Of a DNA stretch of 64,000 nucleotides, positions 25,793-34,419 are shown piece by piece. The notes beneath the pieces were generated by a model. It did no database searches. It saw only the letters and a list, made by a program, of their open reading frames with translations, and was not told the DNA's origin. The position numbers and the translations under genes are program-made. Position 1 is the first letter of the stretch. The number at the start of each line of letters is the position of its first letter. The stretch covers positions 379,914 through 443,913 of the forward strand of contig NZ_JAFB01000004.1 of assembly GCF_000519205.1 (NCBI RefSeq), given 5' to 3'. This stretch comes from Amycolatopsis taiwanensis DSM 45107 (lineage in GTDB: Bacteria; Actinomycetota; Actinomycetes; Mycobacteriales; Pseudonocardiaceae).

Positions 25793-26560
25793 GTGCTGAG
25801 CAGTTCGGTCATCCTCGTCGCGTTCGGTTGCCTCAGTGGTGTCACCACGGTGCTCTTCGGGTTCGGGGGCGGCTTCGTCACCGTGCCGGTGGTGTACGCC
25901 GTCACCGCGTCCGGGCCGGCGGCGATGCACGTCGCCGTGGGCACCTCGGTGGCAGTCATGGTCGTGAACGCCGCCGGTGGCACCCTCGCGCAGTACCGGT
26001 CGGGCCGGTTGCGCCGTGACTACCTCTGGCCGCTGGCCGGCTACGTCGCGATCGGGGCAGCGCTCGGGGCGGCCGCCGCGACCGCCGCCCCCGACGGGCT
26101 GCTGCACCTGCTGTTCGCCGTCTACCTGGGAATCACCATCATCGACAGCGTGGTGCGGCGGGGGTTCCTGCATGGTGGGTCTCCGCGCCCGCTGGGTTCC
26201 CTGACCGCGTCGCTGGGCGGTGTCGCGATCGGTGCCATGGCGAGTTTCCTCGGCGTGGGCGGCAGCGTGATGACGGTGCCGCTGCTGCGCAGGCGCGGCC
26301 TGCCGATGGCGCACGCCGTGGCGATGGCGAACCCGTTGAGCCTGCCGGTCGCCCTGGTGGCGACGACCGTGTACCTGAGCATCCCGGCCACGGACGGGTC
26401 GGCAGGAGTCGATCTCCTCGCGGGCGCGCTGCTCCTCGCCGGGTCACTGCCGACGATCGCGGTGGCCAGGCGGCTGCTGCCCCGCGTGCCTGACCGTCTC
26501 CACGCGCTGGCCTACGTCGGGCTGCTGCTGGCCGCCCTCATCGCTGTGCTGATCCAGTAG
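25793..26560 (+). CDS. TSUP/TauE-SafE-family membrane transporter
   Basis: The 255-residue protein starts at GTG ('VLSSSVILVAFGCLSG') and has seven to eight membrane helices in two halves. Each half carries the family glycine motif: 'TTVLFGFGGGFVTVPVV' and 'AMASFLGVGGSVMTVPLL'. TSUP proteins export sulfite, sulfoacetate or other small anions through the cytoplasmic membrane. It is divergent from the AraC gene. Confidence 0.9.
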   Translation: MLSSSVILVAFGCLSGVTTVLFGFGGGFVTVPVVYAVTASGPAAMHVAVGTSVAVMVVNAAGGTLAQYRSGRLRRDYLWPLAGYVAIGAALGAAAATAAPDGLLHLLFAVYLGITIIDSVVRRGFLHGGSPRPLGSLTASLGGVAIGAMASFLGVGGSVMTVPLLRRRGLPMAHAVAMANPLSLPVALVATTVYLSIPATDGSAGVDLLAGALLLAGSLPTIAVARRLLPRVPDRLHALAYVGLLLAALIAVLIQ

Positions 26561-26648
26561 GCGGTCGCCCTGGCCACTCGCCAAGAGTGCATGCCGAACG
26601 TTTCGGGTATCCGGTCAACCGTTCGTCATCAACGAGGAAGAGCGTGTG

Positions 26649-27095
26649 ATGTCAGGACAGCACAGGCAACAGGAGACAGTACAACCGGCGCTACCCCGTA
26701 ACCTCGCGGCCAGAAGCATCGGCGCGTTACTTTCCGTTGCGATATCGGTGATTCACGTGATCGACCAAGGCGGCTTTCCGGGGTCTATGACACCGCCTTA
26801 CGTCGGTATCCTCTTCTACGTTCTGGAGGCCGCCGGAATCGTGACGGCGATTTTGTTGCTCGCCGGCTTCGTCGGGCTCGGCTGGTTCCTGGCACTGGGT
26901 ATCTCGGCGGGTCCGCTGGTGTGTTACCTGTTCTCCCGCGGAACCGGCCTGCCCGGCTACGGCGACGACATCGGGAACTGGCTGGAACCGTTGGGCATCC
27001 TCAGCTTGGTTGTCGAAGCCGGGCTCTTCGTGCTGGCGGCCGCGATGTTGAAAAGCCTCGTCCGGCCGGGCAAGGTACGGACGGCCGGCGGCTAA
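26649..27095 (+). CDS. Four-helix membrane protein, unknown function
   Basis: The 148-residue protein has four hydrophobic segments ('RSIGALLSVAISVIHVID', 'GILFYVLEAAGIVTAILL', 'GLGWFLALGISAGPLVC', 'LSLVVEAGLFVLAAAML') and a short cytoplasmic tail. The ATG at 26649 follows GAGGAAGAG; a GTG lies 3 nt upstream. It converges with and overlaps the P-type ATPase gene by 4 bp. I do not recognise a named family. Confidence 0.75.
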   Translation: MSGQHRQQETVQPALPRNLAARSIGALLSVAISVIHVIDQGGFPGSMTPPYVGILFYVLEAAGIVTAILLLAGFVGLGWFLALGISAGPLVCYLFSRGTGLPGYGDDIGNWLEPLGILSLVVEAGLFVLAAAMLKSLVRPGKVRTAGG

Positions 27096-30000
27096 CCCGC
27101 AACTTCGCGTGACGGTCGTAGCGCTGCCTGGATCCGGGGTGCCAGGTCGGTGACCAGTCGCTCGACGGGCGGGACCAGCCGCGGTCCGGCCGCGGCGACG
27201 GCGACCGCGGCGCCGACGCCCGCGCAGGCCACCGGGCCGAGCGGAGTGCAGCCGAAGAAGTGGCTGACCACCGGGGTTTGGATGATCCCGGCGAGGGCGG
27301 CGGCCGAGCCGAGGGTGGTGGCCAGGACCAGCGGGCTGTGCCGGCGGCCGGTGAGGGTCTGGACGAGCTGGGCACCGACGACTCCGCAGAGCGCCATGGT
27401 ACTGGTGCGGCGAAAGGTGCCGGGCGTGAGCGTGCCGATGGCCCAGGCGGTGGTGGCGGCGAGCCCGGTGACGATGCCGCGCTGACGGATCTGGTCGTTG
27501 AGTGGGGTGCCGAGCTGGGCGGTCCCCACGGGGGCGGTCTCCGCCGTCCCGGCGGGGGTGCCGGTGTCGCTGGGGGTGACCGCCACCGCCATGGCGGGGA
27601 ACATGTCGGTGAGCAGGTTGACCAGCAGAAGTTGGCGGGTGGAGAGCGGGGACCTGCCCGAGGCCAGGGTGCCGAGCACGGTGAAGCCCACCTCGCCGGC
27701 GTTGCCGCCGACGAGGATGCTGATCGCGTCGGCGACGCTGTGCCACAGGGCGCGCCCCTCGGTCACCGCGTCCACCAGCTCGGTCACCTCGCCGGTGGTG
27801 AGCACGAGGTCGGCGGCGTTGCGGGCGGCGGCCGAACCTCGGGCGGCGAGGCCGATGCCGACGTCGGCGGCCCGGATCGCCGCGGCGTCGTTGGCCCCGT
27901 CGCCGACCATGGCCACCACGCGTCCCGCCGTGGCGAGCGCCTGGATCACCTGCAGTTTTTGTTCGGGTGCCACGCGGGCGATGATGTCGGCGCCGGAGAG
28001 CAGCCGGGCGCGACCGTTCCGGTCCGTCGCGGCGAGTTCGCCGCCGGTGACGACCCTGGCCTCGCTGGGCCACCCGAGTTCGGTGGCGATGGCGTGCGCG
28101 GTTCGAGGGTGGTCGCCGGTGAGCATGACCGGCCGGGTCCCGGCCGCGCGCAGACCCGCGATCAACCGCGACGAACCAGCACGAGCGGTGTCGGCGAGGG
28201 CGATAAAACCCAGGAACTCCAGGTCTTTCGGGGGCTGGTCGGCGACCTCCCCCGCTTCCTGGCCGGCCACGCGGCGCTGCGCGATGGCCAGGACCCGCAG
28301 TCCCTCTGCGGCGAGCTGATCGGCGATTCGGGCGGAGTCCGAGCCGGTGTCGCGACAGCAGGGCAGGACGACTTCGGGCGCGCCCTTGACGACGAAGAGG
28401 ATCTCCTCATCAGCGAAGCCGACAGCGGCGGCGTAGCCGCGACTGGCCTCGAACGGACGTCCGTCGAGCTGGGTCCAGTCCGGGTCGGGCGGCCCGGCCG
28501 CGAGCACACCCTCGTCGGTGGCGTGGGCGTGGTCGGCCTCGCCGTTGTGGTCCTTGGGGCAGGCGCGGGCCGCGGCACGCAGCACCGGGTCCGCGCCGGG
28601 TTCGGTCACGCCGAGCGGGGCGCCGTCTCCTCCGGTCACCCGGACGACCCGGAGGCGGTTTTCGGTGAGTGTGCCGGTCTTGTCGAAGCACACCGTGTCC
28701 ACCCGGCCGAGCATCTCCAGCGCACGCGGGTTGCGCACCAGCACGCCGTGCCTGCTCAGGCGGCGGGCGGCGGCCAGTTGCGCGACGGTGGCCACCAGCG
28801 GCAGGCCCTCCGGCACGGCGGCCACCGCGACCGCCACTCCACCGCTGACGGCCTCCTGCGCCGGGCGGCCGCGCAGCAGTGACAGCGCGGTGACCGCGAC
28901 GCCGCCGACCACGGTGAACGGCACCGCCGTGCGGGTGAGCTCCCGCAGGCGCGCCTGGACGCCCTGAGCCGGCGGGGTGCGCGAGGCCAGCGCGACCGCC
29001 CGGCCCGCCTCGGTCTGCTCCCCGGTCCCGACCACCACCGCGGTGCCGTGCCCGGCCACCACGGTGGTGCCCTCGAACACCAGGCAGTGACGCTCGCCGA
29101 CGGGCGCACCGGGGGTGGCCTCGGCCTGCTTGATGACCGGCAGCGACTCGCCGGTCAGTGCGGACTCGTCGATTTCGAGGCCGCTCACCTCGATCAGGCG
29201 GGCATCGGCGGGCACCACGTCCCCGGCCTCCACCGCGATCACATCGCCGACCCGGAGCGCGGTGGCATCGATGGTCGTGCACGCGGCCGTATCCGGGTCG
29301 GTCACCCGCCGTGCTCGCTGTCGCTGGCCTGCCGCCAGCCCGGCCAGCGCGAACTCGGCCCGCAGCCGCTGCACGCTGCCGACGGCGGCGTTGATCCCCA
29401 TCGCCGCGGTCACCAACGCGGCGTCCACAGTGGACCCGACGATGGCGGAGGCGCCGGCACCCACCGCGAGCACCGGTGTGAGTGGGTCGCTCAGCTCGGC
29501 CCGCACGACACCCGCCGCCCGGAGCGACCACCGCGCCGGAGCCGTCAGCCGATGGACAATTGCCCGGGACAGCGCGGTGTTCGCCCGCTTCGGGTGCCCG
29601 GCCAACCGCGACACCGCCTCGGCGCCACTCAGCTCGTGCCAAGGCACCCGTGGGGCGATCGCGGATGGCGCGAGGGTGGCGACCCGGAGCGCGCCGCCCC
29701 AGCCCACCAGCAACGCGCCCGCGACCGCGGTGTTGACCGGGCTGAGCCGCAACTCCCGTGGCAACGGCAGCCCGGGCCGGGCGCGGCCGTCGGTGACCAA
29801 CAGCAGTCCGGAGAACACGGCACCGGCCCTGGCCAGGGCCCTTGACTGGCGGCCGACCGCACGCGCCACGGGGATCGCGGCGAGCACCCGCCACACCCCG
29901 GGCAACCCGGATGCCAGCAGGTCCGCGCTCCACGCCACGGCACCGCCCTCGTCCACGACGGCGACGGCGACGTCGCTGCCCAACAGCGCGGCCAGGGCCT

Positions 30001-31309
30001 CGGGGTCGGCCTCCGCGGGGTGGCCGTCATCGTTGCGGGCCGGCACCCGGGCCACGGTGAGCACCACGTGACCGTCGGCCCGCGCTCGGCGCATCACCTC
30101 GTCCAGTGGCTCCGCCGCGGGGACGACCTCGTCGGCCAGATTCGCGAACTCCCCCAGCGCCGGGTCCTCGATCGTGATCACGTGCAGGTCGGCGCGCCGG
30201 GCCGCGTCGAGCAGCGCCTCGGCCAACGGGTCTGGTTCCCCCGCGCAGGCCAGCGCGCTCGGATGCAGCACCAGCGTGTCGACCGTCTCCAGGAGCCGGA
30301 GCCGTTCCACGTCGCGCACCAGCACACCGCTGCGGGCCAGCACGGTGCCCAGCCCGGCGGCGAAGCCGGCCTCGCCGTAGCGAACGGCTCTCGGCGAGCC
30401 GGCCAGGATCACCTCGGCCGGCGCGGTGGCAGCACGGGTGACCACGGCGGTCGCCCCCGCGGCGAGCGCGCTGGCGGACACCGCCGTCGTGGCGTAGCGC
30501 TGCGCCGGTGTTTCCCGTACCGGCCGGGCGACCGAGCCACCCACGGTCAGCCGGTTCGGCGTGCAAAGCCGGTCGTGGGCGGCCTCGAACGCCGCCACGC
30601 GTGTCACGGCCTCCACCAGCTGGCTCGCCCGCAACCCGGCGTCGAGCGCGAGCGTGATCGGAGACTGGCCGGCCCCATACGCCGCGGCCGTTGCCGTGGC
30701 CAGCGCCAGCTCGGCACCGGTGCGACCCAACCGCGCGCCCAGCAACCGGTTGATGCGCGGGTCCTCCCGCACCACCGTGACCGCCGCCGGGATCCACTGG
30801 GGCGTGCGGGGAAAGCGTGCCGCCCGGGTCAGGACCGCGGTGACGATGCCCACCGCGTCCAGCACGAGCCCGGCGGCCGCGGTCCGCGCCGAGCTGACCT
30901 CACCGGGGTGCGGCACCTCGCCGGCCGTGTCGCCATCGAGGACAAGCCCGTGGTCGGCCGCCACCACGGCCACCTCGTCCACCACCGCGCCGGTCCTGGC
31001 GCCCTCGGCCAGCCGCACGACCAACCGCGTCAGCCCGCAATCCCAATGAGCGGCAACAACATCGGGGCGCTGCGCCACGGCCCGGGCAACCAGCGCGCCC
31101 GCCTTGTCCAGGCTCGCCCGGTCACGGCCCGACACGTCGGGATCGACGCCGACCCGCACGTGCAGCCGGGTACCCGCCCGCCACCATTCGGCACAGCCGG
31201 TGACCACGTCGCGGGCCACCCGACCCACCCGCGCCGCGGCACCGGCCACCGCCGCGGTCCCCACGGCGACCCGCCCACCCACGCCGGTCACCACCTCGAC
31301 GACCTTCAC
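27092..31309 (-). CDS. Giant P-type cation ATPase with N-terminal degenerate ATPase half (CtpI/CtpH-like)
   Basis: The 1405-residue protein has a full P2-like ATPase in its C-terminal half: 'SALTGESLPVIKQ' (about residue 720), the ion-site motif 'AVPEGLPLVATVA' (about 831), phosphorylation motif 'VCFDKTGTLTEN' (about 875), 'MLTGDHPRTA' and 'MVGDGANDAAAI' (about 1136). PEGL rather than CPx points to Ca2+/Mg2+-like cations, not soft metals. The first 650 residues mirror this half without catalytic residues: 'LARSGVLVRDVERLRLLETV' corresponds to 'LSRHGVLVRNPRALEMLGRV', and DKTGTLT is replaced by HPSALAC. The GTG start overlaps the upstream gene's stop. Mycobacterial CtpI is similarly long. The membrane-bound ion substrate is uncertain. 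Confidence 0.9.
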   Translation of the reverse strand: MKVVEVVTGVGGRVAVGTAAVAGAAARVGRVARDVVTGCAEWWRAGTRLHVRVGVDPDVSGRDRASLDKAGALVARAVAQRPDVVAAHWDCGLTRLVVRLAEGARTGAVVDEVAVVAADHGLVLDGDTAGEVPHPGEVSSARTAAAGLVLDAVGIVTAVLTRAARFPRTPQWIPAAVTVVREDPRINRLLGARLGRTGAELALATATAAAYGAGQSPITLALDAGLRASQLVEAVTRVAAFEAAHDRLCTPNRLTVGGSVARPVRETPAQRYATTAVSASALAAGATAVVTRAATAPAEVILAGSPRAVRYGEAGFAAGLGTVLARSGVLVRDVERLRLLETVDTLVLHPSALACAGEPDPLAEALLDAARRADLHVITIEDPALGEFANLADEVVPAAEPLDEVMRRARADGHVVLTVARVPARNDDGHPAEADPEALAALLGSDVAVAVVDEGGAVAWSADLLASGLPGVWRVLAAIPVARAVGRQSRALARAGAVFSGLLLVTDGRARPGLPLPRELRLSPVNTAVAGALLVGWGGALRVATLAPSAIAPRVPWHELSGAEAVSRLAGHPKRANTALSRAIVHRLTAPARWSLRAAGVVRAELSDPLTPVLAVGAGASAIVGSTVDAALVTAAMGINAAVGSVQRLRAEFALAGLAAGQRQRARRVTDPDTAACTTIDATALRVGDVIAVEAGDVVPADARLIEVSGLEIDESALTGESLPVIKQAEATPGAPVGERHCLVFEGTTVVAGHGTAVVVGTGEQTEAGRAVALASRTPPAQGVQARLRELTRTAVPFTVVGGVAVTALSLLRGRPAQEAVSGGVAVAVAAVPEGLPLVATVAQLAAARRLSRHGVLVRNPRALEMLGRVDTVCFDKTGTLTENRLRVVRVTGGDGAPLGVTEPGADPVLRAAARACPKDHNGEADHAHATDEGVLAAGPPDPDWTQLDGRPFEASRGYAAAVGFADEEILFVVKGAPEVVLPCCRDTGSDSARIADQLAAEGLRVLAIAQRRVAGQEAGEVADQPPKDLEFLGFIALADTARAGSSRLIAGLRAAGTRPVMLTGDHPRTAHAIATELGWPSEARVVTGGELAATDRNGRARLLSGADIIARVAPEQKLQVIQALATAGRVVAMVGDGANDAAAIRAADVGIGLAARGSAAARNAADLVLTTGEVTELVDAVTEGRALWHSVADAISILVGGNAGEVGFTVLGTLASGRSPLSTRQLLLVNLLTDMFPAMAVAVTPSDTGTPAGTAETAPVGTAQLGTPLNDQIRQRGIVTGLAATTAWAIGTLTPGTFRRTSTMALCGVVGAQLVQTLTGRRHSPLVLATTLGSAAALAGIIQTPVVSHFFGCTPLGPVACAGVGAAVAVAAAGPRLVPPVERLVTDLAPRIQAALRPSREVAG

Positions 31310-31656
31310 CGGCCGGAACTCGGCTCCGCGGCGGCCCGCCCGCTCGACGCCCGCACCCGGTCGCCGGTGGCCTGCCCGTTCCGCGGGTCGCCGGGCCGCG
31401 ACGACTTCGGTCTCGGCTGGGTCAGCCAGACCACCCCGGCCACCGCGGCGGCGGCCGGCCAGCTGACCACACCGAGAACGCCCAGCACACCCACGCCCGC
31501 ATACACCGCCGTGCGCCGCGAGCCGGGCGAGATCCGGCCGAGTGCGCTCAACACCTCGTCGGCCGCCTTCCGGACCGTGTCGGCACCGGGCACCGTGCCC
31601 AGCGCCCCGGACACCGCGGCGATCATCCCGGACGGTTCGTGTGCTTGCCGATTCAT
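31306..31656 (-). CDS. Small membrane-anchored protein upstream of P-type ATPase
   Basis: The 116-residue protein ('MNRQAHEPSGMIAAVSGALG', 'DTVRKAADEVLSALGRI') has one or two central membrane segments ('AVYAGVGVLGVLGVVSWPAAAAVAGVVW') and a charged, low-complexity tail. Its stop overlaps the ATPase GTG start (GTGA), so the two are coupled. A partner or regulator role for the ATPase is likely but unproven. Confidence 0.75.
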   Translation of the reverse strand: MNRQAHEPSGMIAAVSGALGTVPGADTVRKAADEVLSALGRISPGSRRTAVYAGVGVLGVLGVVSWPAAAAVAGVVWLTQPRPKSSRPGDPRNGQATGDRVRASSGRAAAEPSSGR

Positions 31657-31846
31657 CACGCCTCCGCTGGCCATGGGCGCCGTGACCGTGGCACCCGCGA
31701 TGTTGCGCGTTCCCGGACGCGCATTCGACCTGTATCGCACGGTGTGGCAATTCCGCGCCATCACCCGCCGGGCCCTGGGAACACGAAGCGCCCGATGAGG
31801 TGTGCCCCGCACGTGCGCGTCACCACCGTTACCGGCCAAGCCGTGG

Positions 31847-32317
31847 TCAGGAGGTGGTGATCCAGCCGGGCATGTCCAGCCGTGCCGCGTCGGGTGGGGT
31901 TACCTTGCGCAGGTCGTCTTCCAGGGCGCGAAGGCGCTCGGCCCCCAGGGTTTTCGCCCACTGCGCGCGCAGTTGGTCGAAGATCCGCACCGACTTGACC
32001 AGGGAGTCGACACCGCGGTCGGTCAGCCGCACCGTCATCCGGCGGCCGTCCTGGGGATCACGCTCGCGGTAGACATAGCCCAGTCGTTCCAGCGTATCGA
32101 TGGTCTTGCCGGCGGCCTGTTTGGAGATGCCGAGCGCGCGACCCAACTCGACCGCGGTGGTGCCATCGTGGCCGATGGCCTGGAAGACGAACCCGTGCAT
32201 CGGGCGTGCGTCGGGGTGCCCTTGGCGCGCCAGCTCGGCGTGCAGATCGTCGATCAGGCTGCGAAACCCGAACAACAGGAGCAGCGGCAGTTCGTAGCCG
32301 GGCGGGTCACTTGACAT
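31847..32317 (-). CDS. MarR-family transcriptional regulator
   Basis: The 156-residue protein has a winged helix at about residues 50-105 ('TAVELGRALGISKQAAGKTID', wing 'ERDPQDGRRMTVRLTDRG'). It is divergent from a cupin gene, and two similar palindromes lie between them, so autoregulation and control of the cupin gene are likely. I use the ATG at 32317 (MSSDPPG). Confidence 0.9.
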   Translation of the reverse strand: MSSDPPGYELPLLLLFGFRSLIDDLHAELARQGHPDARPMHGFVFQAIGHDGTTAVELGRALGISKQAAGKTIDTLERLGYVYRERDPQDGRRMTVRLTDRGVDSLVKSVRIFDQLRAQWAKTLGAERLRALEDDLRKVTPPDAARLDMPGWITTS

Positions 32318-32321
32318 GGTA

Positions 32322-32357
32322 GACAACCTGGTTGACTATATGGACAACTTCGTTGTC
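32322..32357. promoter_or_regulatory. Double MarR operator
   Basis: GACAACCTGGTTGAC (32322-32336) and the perfect palindrome GACAACTTCGTTGTC (32343-32357) share GACAAC/GTTG arms. Their centres are 21 bp apart, two helical turns, which would place two dimers on the same DNA face. Confidence 0.75.
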
Positions 32358-32379
32358 TACCTTACTGGGAGCTGAGGTC

Positions 32380-32790
32380 ATGCCAGTCATTCTCAACGCC
32401 GACAGCCGTCGAACAGAAACCCCCAACGCCGTGATGACCACGCTGGCATCACCGACCCAGGGTGGCAGCCGGCAATCGGTGTGGCGGGTGGACATGACAC
32501 CTGGAGCCGCCGGACCACTGCACGCCTTCGATACCGACCAGGTGTGGACCGTGCTCGACGGCGGCGCGCGGATCAACCTCGCCGACGAGACGGTCACCGT
32601 CACCTCCGGTGACACCGTGATCATGCCCGCGGACGCGCAACGTCAGGTCTTCGCCGACGACACCCATGGCATGACGGCCATCGTGTGCGCACCGGCGAGC
32701 ACCAGGGTCTACAAGAGCGCCCCGGAGGCCGGCGTGCCGGCATGCGCAACCCTCGACGGTGGCAAGATCCTCCCGAACTGGATCGCGTGA
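32380..32790 (+). CDS. Cupin-domain protein
   Basis: The 136-residue single-domain cupin has 'VDMTPGAAGPLHAFDTDQVWTV' and 'VTVTSGDTVIMPADAQRQVFAD', the two cupin motifs with His and Glu/Gln positions for a metal. The ATG at 32380 follows GGGAGCTGAGG. It is probably controlled by the divergent MarR protein. Its substrate is unknown; small cupins of this kind are often quercetinase- or isomerase-like. Confidence 0.85.
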   Translation: MPVILNADSRRTETPNAVMTTLASPTQGGSRQSVWRVDMTPGAAGPLHAFDTDQVWTVLDGGARINLADETVTVTSGDTVIMPADAQRQVFADDTHGMTAIVCAPASTRVYKSAPEAGVPACATLDGGKILPNWIA

Positions 32791-32802
32791 TCCAGCAGTT
32801 GT

Positions 32803-33036
32803 CCCGGAACTCGCCGGTCTGAACCCGGAACTCGCTGACCTGAACCGGGGACACGCCGGTCTGAACCCGGGACACGCCGGCCTCAACCGGGAACTCGCCA
32901 GCCTGAACCCGGAACTCGCTGGCCTCAACCGGGAACTCGCCAGCCTGAACCCGGGACACGCTGACCTGAACCCGGAACTCGCTGACCTGGAGCGGGGACA
33001 CGCCGGTGTGGAGCGGGGACACGGTGTGGAGCGGGG
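32803..33036. repeat. Tandem array 3, about eleven 21-nt units
   Basis: Units of 21 nt such as AACCCGGAACTCGCTGACCTG alternate GGAACTCGC and GGGACACGC cores; the last two are shortened. The array fills the space between the convergent cupin and DUF4097 genes, starting 13 nt after the cupin stop. Confidence 0.9.
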
Positions 33037-33051
33037 CCGACATCTGGCGTG

Positions 33052-33735
33052 TCATGACTGTGCCGCGGTGCGCAGCGTGACGGCGCCGTTGTCGGTCCGG
33101 ACCGAGATCACGTGGGCGCTGTTCGGATCGTTCGGGATGCCGTTGCGGACCTCGCCGTTGTCGGTGTCGGTCGTGACCCGGTAGTCGGCGGGTGGGGTCG
33201 TCACCGTCACGGCGCCGTTCTGCGTGGTGACGGTGACGTCGTCGGGCACGCCGGCGAAGGACAGCTCGACCTGGCCGCTCTCGGCGCTGGCCCGGACGCG
33301 TGCGGCGGTGATGCCGGTGGCGCGCAGGTCTCCGCTGGTACTGGTCAGGTCGAGGTCGGCGGTGATGTTCTCGACGGTGATCGGGCCGTTGTCGCCCGTG
33401 ATGGTCAGGGCGGTGTCGTGGGGGACGAGCACCTCGTAGCGGACCTCGCACGGGTTGGCCAAGCCACAGTCGGTGGCCAGCGTGAGCTGGTTGTCCCGGC
33501 GTTCCCAGGTCACGTTGGCGGGGTCGCCGGCCAGCCATCGGGTGACCGTGATCTCGGTGACGTCGCCGGTGCGGACGTCGAGGCGGCCGGTGTCCTTGGT
33601 GATGGTCAGCCGGGTATCGACCGGACCGAAGGTTCGGGTCTCGGGCGCCGCGTCGTCGACCGACCCGGCGCACGCGGCGAGAACGGGGCCGAGCACGACG
33701 ACGGCCGCGAGCAGGGCTCGAATCTTCGCGGGCAT
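33052..33735 (-). CDS. DUF4097-family beta-helix lipoprotein
   Basis: The 227-residue protein has a lipoprotein signal 'LLAAVVVLGPVLAACAGS' with lipobox LAAC, so it is probably anchored outside the membrane. The mature part is a ladder of short beta repeats ('GRLDVRTGDVTEITVTRW', 'TGDNGPITVENITADLDL', 'TSGDLRATGITAARV') typical of DUF4097, a bacterial adhesin-like domain. Its ATG overlaps the TetR stop (TGATG), so both are coupled and the TetR protein may control it. Confidence 0.85.
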   Translation of the reverse strand: MPAKIRALLAAVVVLGPVLAACAGSVDDAAPETRTFGPVDTRLTITKDTGRLDVRTGDVTEITVTRWLAGDPANVTWERRDNQLTLATDCGLANPCEVRYEVLVPHDTALTITGDNGPITVENITADLDLTSTSGDLRATGITAARVRASAESGQVELSFAGVPDDVTVTTQNGAVTVTTPPADYRVTTDTDNGEVRNGIPNDPNSAHVISVRTDNGAVTLRTAAQS

Positions 33736-34358
33736 CAGTCCTGCTCCGGCGGGACGGTCAGGGCGGCGATGGTGGTGGCGATGGCCGACTCGACGGCCTC
33801 GGCGTCGACCTGTTCCGGGTCGGCGAGGTGTTCCATCGACAGGCCGTTGGTGAGGCAGTGCAGGATCAGCGCCGCTACTTCCGGGGCGACGGTCAGGCGC
33901 AGACCGCTGTGGGCAGTGACCTCGGCGATCGAGGTGGCGGCCGCGTCGCGTTGGGTGCGTCGCAGCTGAGTGAGGACATCCCGAACCTGCTCGTCGCGGG
34001 CCGCGCGGGCGGCGAACTCGAGACCGAGCTGGCCCCGTTCGGGGTCGTCGACCACCCGCCGGGTGATGACCCTGGCGGCCTGGCCGGGCACCGAGGCGGG
34101 ATCGTCGCGCAGCTCCTTGAGGAGGGTGACGCGTTCCTCTTCGGCGCGTTCGCCGAGGACCGCCCCGAAGAGCCCCTGTTTGCTGCCGAAGTTCGAGTAG
34201 ATCGCGCCCTTGGTGAACCCGGCGGTGTGTGCGATGTCGTCGAGCCGGCTGTCGACGTACCCGCGTTCGGCGAACACCTCGGTCGCGGCGGCCAGTAGCC
34301 GGCGCCGAACCTCTGCCCTGGGTGTGCGGGGGGTGGGCCCCTCCTGTTCCGCTTTCAT
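33735..34358 (-). CDS. TetR-family transcriptional regulator
   Basis: The 207-residue protein has the TetR helix-turn-helix at about residues 32-57 ('RLDDIAHTAGFTKGAIYSNFG'). It starts at MKAEQEG (34358), is coupled to the DUF4097 lipoprotein gene, and is divergent from the MFS/ATP-grasp operon. A long near-palindrome in the intergenic region is the likely operator for both directions. Confidence 0.9.
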   Translation of the reverse strand: MKAEQEGPTPRTPRAEVRRRLLAAATEVFAERGYVDSRLDDIAHTAGFTKGAIYSNFGSKQGLFGAVLGERAEEERVTLLKELRDDPASVPGQAARVITRRVVDDPERGQLGLEFAARAARDEQVRDVLTQLRRTQRDAAATSIAEVTAHSGLRLTVAPEVAALILHCLTNGLSMEHLADPEQVDAEAVESAIATTIAALTVPPEQD

Positions 34359-34373
34359 GATCTTGAGGTTAGC

Positions 34374-34402
34374 ATACTTTCGGTATTCAATACTCAAAGT
34401 AT
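34374..34402. promoter_or_regulatory. TetR operator between TetR and MFS genes
   Basis: ATACTTTCGGTATT (34374-34387) and AATACTCAAAGTAT (34389-34402) are inverted copies matching in 12 of 14 positions around one central base. Confidence 0.75.
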
Positions 34403-34419
34403 CGAACTCGGGGGCTGAT

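Noticed and set aside
27260..28882. Long plus-strand open frame of about 540 codons opposite the P-type ATPase
   Set aside because: It is antisense to a clearly functional ATPase, is built of Gly/Arg/Val-rich sequence without domains, and arises from high GC at third codon positions.
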